Assembly (NCBI GenBank): GCA_017541825.1
Contig: JAFXYJ010000097.1
Location: forward strand, 1-38,730
DNA: 38,730 nucleotides
Direction of reading: 5' to 3'
DNA from: Oscillospiraceae bacterium
Lineage (GTDB): Bacteria; Bacillota; Clostridia; Oscillospirales; Oscillospiraceae
In this document: positions 34,456 to 38,730 of the stretch, piece by piece
Position numbering within the stretch: the first letter of the stretch is position 1
Layout: the number at the start of each line of letters is the position of its first letter
The notes under the pieces: model-generated
Told to the model about the DNA's origin: nothing
Database searches by the model: none
Seen by the model: only the letters and a program-made list of their open reading frames with translations
Made by a program: the position numbers and the translations under genes

Positions 34456-37400
34456 ATGCTCAAAAGCCACGAAAAAATCTATTCCGTCAACGGCAAACGG
34501 CAGATCCTGATCGTCGATGACGAGCAAATCAACCGCGAGATACTGGGTATGACTCTCGAGGACGACTATGACGTGCTTTACGCCGCGGACGGCGCCGACG
34601 CCCTGGTAAAAATCCGGGAGAACCGGCTGACGCTTTCCCTGGTGCTGCTGGACCTGCGCATGCCGGTCAAATCCGGGCTCGAGGTCATCCGGGAGATGAA
34701 AAACGATCCCCAGATCGAAAAGATCCCGATCATCGTCCTCACCGCAGAGCAGGACGCCGAGATCGAGAGCCTTGACCTGGGCGCCATCGATTTCATTCCC
34801 AAGCCATATCCGTCCGCGGGCGTCATTATGGCACGGGTGCGCCGCACGATCGAGCTCTCCGAGGACCGGCAGATCATCCAGTCCACGGAGCGGGATCCGC
34901 TGACCGGGCTCTATAACCGGGAGTATTTTTACCGTTACGCAGAGCAGTTTGACCAGCACCATCAGGACACGGAGATGGACGCCATCGTTGTGGATGTCAA
35001 CCATTTCCACACAATTAACGAGCGCTTCGGCAACGCCTACGGCGACAGCATATTAAGGCTGATCGGCGAGAAGGTGCGCGAGATGGTGCTCGACACCGGC
35101 GGCATCGTCTGCCGCCGGGAGGCGGACACCTTCATGGTCTACTGTCCCCACGGCAAGGATTACAGGGCCATTCTCGACAACGCCGCCGTGGGTCTCGACG
35201 GGGACGACTCGGTGACCAACCGGGTGCGGCTGCGCATGGGTGTTTATGCCAATGTGGACAAATCCCTCGAGATCGAGCGGCGTATGGACCGGGCACAGAT
35301 GGCCGCGGATACCGTGCGCGGCAGCTTCACGCGCGCCATCGGCATCTACGACAGCGCCATGCATGAGCAGGAGCTCTTTCTGGAACAGCTGATCGAGAGC
35401 TTCCACAGCGCCATCTGCGAAAAACAGTTCAAGGTCTACTATCAACCCAAGTTTGACGTGCGGCCCGAGATCCCTGTGCTCTCCGGCGCCGAGGCTCTGG
35501 TCCGCTGGATACACCCCGGTCTGGGCATGATCAGCCCGGGCATGTTCATCCCGCTGTTTGAGGACAACGGCCTCATCCGCGAGCTGGACAACTATGTCTG
35601 GCGGGAGGCAGCCGCGCAGATCCGCGACTGGAAGGACCGCTTCGGCTTTTCGGTGCCTGTGTCGGTCAACGTTTCCCGTATCGACATGTACGATCCGAAC
35701 ATGGTGGACACCCTGCAGGGCATCGTCCGGGAGAACGGCCTCCGACCCCATGATCTCCAGCTGGAGATCACCGAGTCCGCCTACACCAAGGATTCCGAAC
35801 AGATCATCGAGACCGTCAACAGACTGCGCACCCTGGGCTTCGAGATCGAGATGGACGACTTCGGCACCGGCTACTCCTCCCTGAATATGATCTCCAGTCT
35901 GCCCATCGATGCGCTGAAGCTGGACATGCAGTTCATCCGCAGCGCCTTTAACCAGCGCAAGGACACCCGCATGCTCGAGGTCATCCTCGATATTGCCGAG
36001 TATCTCTCCGTTCCGGTCATCGCCGAGGGCGTGGAGACCGAAGAGCAGTTCAACGCGCTGAAAAGCATGGGCTGTGATATGGTTCAAGGTTACTATTTTT
36101 CTCCGCCGGTCCCGGCGGAGAAATATGAGCGGTTCGTCATCGAACGGCGCGATCTCAACGTGGCGCTGCTCAAGGGTTCCGCGGATAATAAGGACTTGAA
36201 CGTCCCGGGTGACAGCTCTGCCTTCGGAAAGATCGCCTGCGCCCTCTCCTGCGGTTTTGAGTCCATCTACTACGTGAATACCGAGAACAACCACTATGTG
36301 AAATTCAGCCCCGAGGGCCGGTATGAGGATCTGCAGATCGAGCACAGCGGCGCGGACTTCTTTGCCGACGCCGCACGCAGCACGGGCAGGGTGATCTGGC
36401 CCGAGGACCGGGAGCGGGTGACCCGGTGCCTGCGAAAGGACAAGCTCGTCGAGCGTGTCAGCGAAGGGCCGCCTTTTGCCATGGCTTACCGGCAGATCGT
36501 GGACGGCGCACCGGTCTGTTACAGTCTTATAGCGGTCCGGGCCGCCAACAATGACGATCGCCACATCGTCATCGGCGTCAGCAACATAGACGACCAGCTC
36601 CGGGAGATCGGAGAGGGGGAGAACGACAACAGCGCCCTCAATTTCACCGGACTTGCCAAGGCGCTGGCCCGGGACTACTTCAGCATCTACTATGTAGACA
36701 GCGAGACCGACCGCTTCCTTGAGTACAGTTCCGCCGAGAGCGGCTTCTCCCTCGGTATCGAGAGGAGCGGGGAGGACTTTTTCAACCGGAGCCGCAGGAA
36801 TATCCTCCGATCTGTCTACCCCGAGGATCAGCAGATGGTGAGTGAGGCGCTGCAGAAGGAATACATCATGGCCGCTCTGGAGAACAACCGGTCCTATACG
36901 CTGACCTACCGCATGATGCGCGGCGGCGAACCCACCTACGTCCACCTGAAAGCAAGCCGAATGGAGGACCCGAACGATCAGCACATCGTCATCGGCGTGA
37001 GCAATATCGATGTCCAGATGAAGCGCGAGCAGGAGCAGGCCACCGCCCTGCGGCTTGCCCGGGAGGCGGCCAATCGGGACGCTTTGACCGGCGTCAAGAG
37101 CAAGCACGCCTATGTCCAGACCGAGGGCGAAATCAACAAGGAGATACGGAGCGGCGAGATAAAGGCATTCGGCGTCATCATGTGCGACATCAACGGCCTC
37201 AAGGAGGCCAACGACAGTCTCGGCCATGCGGCGGGCGATGATCTGCTGCGCAGCGCTGCCATGGAGATCTGCAATATTTTCACCCACAGCCCGGTTTTCC
37301 GCTACGGCGGGGACGAGTTCGTGGTGCTGCTGCGCGGGCGCGACTATGATAATCGCGCTGCCTTGGTGGAGCAGTTCACCCGGGAGAACAAAGCCAGCGT

Positions 37401-37548
37401 GAAAAAGGGCGGCGCTGCCATCGCCTGCGGCATGGCGGAATATGACCCCGCCCGAGACACGGTGATGGCGGATGTTTTTGCCCGCGCGGACGCTGCCATG
37501 TATGAGAACAAAAAAAACCTGAAGAAAACGTCGGCAGAGCAGAAGTGA
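34456..37548 (+). CDS. Cyclic-di-GMP enzyme: REC-GGDEF(degenerate)-EAL-PAS-PAS-GGDEF
   Basis: The 1030-residue protein starts with a receiver domain (Asp66 in VLLDLRMP). The first GGDEF-fold domain (about 140-300) reads RREADTF at its active site and is likely inactive. The EAL domain (about 315-560) keeps EALVRW (Glu346), EITES, DDFGTGYSS, EGVETEEQ and QGYYFSPP, so it is likely an active phosphodiesterase. Two PAS-like modules follow (about 585-720 and 725-860). The C-terminal GGDEF domain has an intact YGGDEF (951-955), consistent with diguanylate cyclase activity. Both making and breaking of cyclic-di-GMP are therefore possible, gated by phosphorylation or PAS ligands. It lies 58 bases after the preceding gene, with AGGAGA before the ATG. 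Confidence 0.93.
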   Translation: MLKSHEKIYSVNGKRQILIVDDEQINREILGMTLEDDYDVLYAADGADALVKIRENRLTLSLVLLDLRMPVKSGLEVIREMKNDPQIEKIPIIVLTAEQDAEIESLDLGAIDFIPKPYPSAGVIMARVRRTIELSEDRQIIQSTERDPLTGLYNREYFYRYAEQFDQHHQDTEMDAIVVDVNHFHTINERFGNAYGDSILRLIGEKVREMVLDTGGIVCRREADTFMVYCPHGKDYRAILDNAAVGLDGDDSVTNRVRLRMGVYANVDKSLEIERRMDRAQMAADTVRGSFTRAIGIYDSAMHEQELFLEQLIESFHSAICEKQFKVYYQPKFDVRPEIPVLSGAEALVRWIHPGLGMISPGMFIPLFEDNGLIRELDNYVWREAAAQIRDWKDRFGFSVPVSVNVSRIDMYDPNMVDTLQGIVRENGLRPHDLQLEITESAYTKDSEQIIETVNRLRTLGFEIEMDDFGTGYSSLNMISSLPIDALKLDMQFIRSAFNQRKDTRMLEVILDIAEYLSVPVIAEGVETEEQFNALKSMGCDMVQGYYFSPPVPAEKYERFVIERRDLNVALLKGSADNKDLNVPGDSSAFGKIACALSCGFESIYYVNTENNHYVKFSPEGRYEDLQIEHSGADFFADAARSTGRVIWPEDRERVTRCLRKDKLVERVSEGPPFAMAYRQIVDGAPVCYSLIAVRAANNDDRHIVIGVSNIDDQLREIGEGENDNSALNFTGLAKALARDYFSIYYVDSETDRFLEYSSAESGFSLGIERSGEDFFNRSRRNILRSVYPEDQQMVSEALQKEYIMAALENNRSYTLTYRMMRGGEPTYVHLKASRMEDPNDQHIVIGVSNIDVQMKREQEQATALRLAREAANRDALTGVKSKHAYVQTEGEINKEIRSGEIKAFGVIMCDINGLKEANDSLGHAAGDDLLRSAAMEICNIFTHSPVFRYGGDEFVVLLRGRDYDNRAALVEQFTRENKASVKKGGAAIACGMAEYDPARDTVMADVFARADAAMYENKKNLKKTSAEQK

Positions 37549-37592
37549 TAGGAATAACACGACCGAGGTTTCCTTTCACGTACTGACAAAAA

Positions 37593-37625
37593 CAGGGATG
37601 GCATGATCGGCTCATGCCATCCCTG
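37593..37625 (-). terminator. Terminator of the UroD-like gene, possibly bidirectional
   Basis: Perfect 14-base arms (37593-37606 and 37612-37625) with a five-base loop. On the minus strand TTTTTG follows the stem. It lies between convergent stops and may also end the plus-strand cyclic-di-GMP transcript. Confidence 0.87.
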
Positions 37626-37664
37626 AATCATTATGTGTCTAAGACTGTTTGTCCGGCTGGAATG

Positions 37665-38687
37665 TTACCGGTAGACCTTGACGCTGAGCTGCTCGGCTTC
37701 GTCCTTGATCCAGGCGTTGATCTGCTGGACCTTGGGATCCATGAAGTCGAGGCTCTGGACCATGCCGGAGAAGATCCAGCCGCCGTTGGGAGCCAGCTTG
37801 TCGAAGGCGGCACGCACAGCTTCGCGGGCTTCTTCCTCGGTGACGGCCTGGATATCCTTGGGCTTGAACTCAAAACCGCCGTTGATGATGAGCTGACGGC
37901 CGAAGCGGTTCTTGACCTCCACGAGATCATTTTCGACCTGTGCGGGGTCCCAGATCTTGACGCCGAGCTTCACCATGGGCGGCAGCAGGTCCTCGCAGCG
38001 GCCGCAGTTGTGATACAGCACGGGGATGCCGGCGTCACGAACCAGGTCGAGCGTTCTCTTATAGCGGGGAACGAAGAACTCCTCGAACATCTCGCGGCCC
38101 ACGAACGGCGTCTGCTTGGCGGCGGAGTCGTCGAGCATGTAGTAGGCCTCGGGCTTGTAGTAGTAGAGGACGTTCTTGGTGATGTCGATGACCGTGTCGC
38201 ACATGAAGTCCAGCAGGGCGTGGACCGCCTCAGGCTCGTCGTACAGAGCGCACAGGCCCTCGGTGAAGCCCATCATGCCGATGAACTGCTGGAAAAAGTC
38301 GTCCCAGCCCTTGGCGACAAAAATGCTCTGTTCGGGATCCCAGGGGATATTGGCCATATCCGCCTTGGCGGCGCGCTCCCAGTCCCAGTCCTTGAAGTGA
38401 GCGGGGGCCTTGATGACCTCTTCCCACTTTGTTACATCCTTGAGGATGAAGTTGCCGGGCTCGGGGATCGAGGCGACGACGCCCGCGGAGGACTCGGTGG
38501 TGTAATGCACGCCCCAGGGATCATAGCCGCCCTGCGGGCCGCGGAAATCGCCCAGGATCGAGGGATTGAACATCATCGCGCCGGCAAACAGGGGCGGTTT
38601 GCTCATGTCTCCAAAGCTGTTGATGGGGACGTATTCGGGCATCTGCCCGTCGATCATTCTCAGCAGGTTCTGTTTTTGATTAAGCAC
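37665..38687 (-). CDS. Uroporphyrinogen-decarboxylase-like methyltransferase (MtaA/CmuA type)
   Basis: The 340-residue protein has the UroD barrel seen in cobamide-dependent methyltransferases. His226 and Cys228 (YHNCGRCEDLLPP) form the HxC zinc motif used to activate thiols, which true HemE lacks. GTG at 38687 is the start: GAGGAGG lies eight bases upstream on the minus strand, and the translation then begins LNQKQNLLRMIDG, typical of the family. Substrates could be methoxy compounds or methylamines with a corrinoid protein partner, but no corrinoid-binding protein is in the window; the gene may head or belong to an operon beyond the right edge. Confidence 0.88.
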   Translation of the reverse strand: MLNQKQNLLRMIDGQMPEYVPINSFGDMSKPPLFAGAMMFNPSILGDFRGPQGGYDPWGVHYTTESSAGVVASIPEPGNFILKDVTKWEEVIKAPAHFKDWDWERAAKADMANIPWDPEQSIFVAKGWDDFFQQFIGMMGFTEGLCALYDEPEAVHALLDFMCDTVIDITKNVLYYYKPEAYYMLDDSAAKQTPFVGREMFEEFFVPRYKRTLDLVRDAGIPVLYHNCGRCEDLLPPMVKLGVKIWDPAQVENDLVEVKNRFGRQLIINGGFEFKPKDIQAVTEEEAREAVRAAFDKLAPNGGWIFSGMVQSLDFMDPKVQQINAWIKDEAEQLSVKVYR

Positions 38688-38730
38688 GGTTTTTCCTCCT
38701 CTTTTTTATGATGCGGTCTTCCGACCAAAA

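Noticed and set aside
35053..37560. 835-codon open frame on the minus strand opposite the cyclic-di-GMP enzyme
   Set aside because: The plus-strand protein has clear, complete domains throughout; the reverse frame has no family signature and is explained by codon bias.

Overview
The window looks like a chromosomal segment of a GC-rich, low-GC-phylum-type (Bacillota/Clostridia) bacterium, most likely a gut-associated monoderm. The grounds are the two sortases with cell-wall sorting signals, the SipW-type signal peptidase, SPFH/zinc-ribbon and CHR proteins of clostridial style, strong AGGAGG ribosome binding sites, and no outer-membrane proteins. This is inference from gene content; no rRNA or tRNA gene is visible to place it further.

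Region 1 (2-15150, + strand) is a surface-fibre island. It holds the 3' part of a giant repeat-rich adhesin with an LPNAG anchor, a major pilin with an LPSTG anchor, a class C (pilin-polymerising) sortase, and a second pilin-like protein with no anchor. Two SipW/TasA-type secreted proteins follow, then a membrane protein with a VRTGD sorting-like signal, a MucBP/InlB-like membrane protein, a SipW-like signal peptidase and a class B sortase. From 8638 on the genes are tightly packed and end at a strong terminator (15171-15220). The island combines two assembly chemistries: class C sortase pili, and SipW-processed TasA-like proteins with a class B sortase.

Region 2 (15247-21406, + strand) is a phosphorelay locus: a good promoter, a free-standing HPt protein, a tandem solute-binding-domain hybrid histidine kinase with two receiver domains, and a second hybrid kinase that is a clear pseudogene (one nonsense codon, two frameshifts and an internal deletion of about 0.8 kb).

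Region 3 (21460-27649) is housekeeping and envelope material: a minus-strand pair (M42 peptidase and a coiled-coil membrane protein), a plus-strand pair (Ig-like/CxxC membrane protein and an SPFH protein with zinc ribbons), and a minus-strand operon of free methionine-R-sulfoxide reductase plus a two-gene CHR transporter. The divergent promoters can be read directly.

Region 4 (27729-37548, + strand) is one long probable operon. It starts with a transglutaminase-like lipoprotein and continues with a type IV pilus/type II secretion-like set: a PilC/GspF membrane protein, four small single-pass proteins in pseudopilin positions and a PilT-like ATPase. A BTAD-type regulator, a possibly fused small conserved protein and a REC-GGDEF-EAL-PAS-PAS-GGDEF cyclic-di-GMP enzyme complete it. 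The pseudopilin-like proteins lack the usual prepilin-peptidase motif, and no PilB, PilD or major pilin is present. This is the part most likely to be an under-described system.

Region 5 (37593-38701, - strand) is a uroporphyrinogen-decarboxylase-like methyltransferase with its own terminator.
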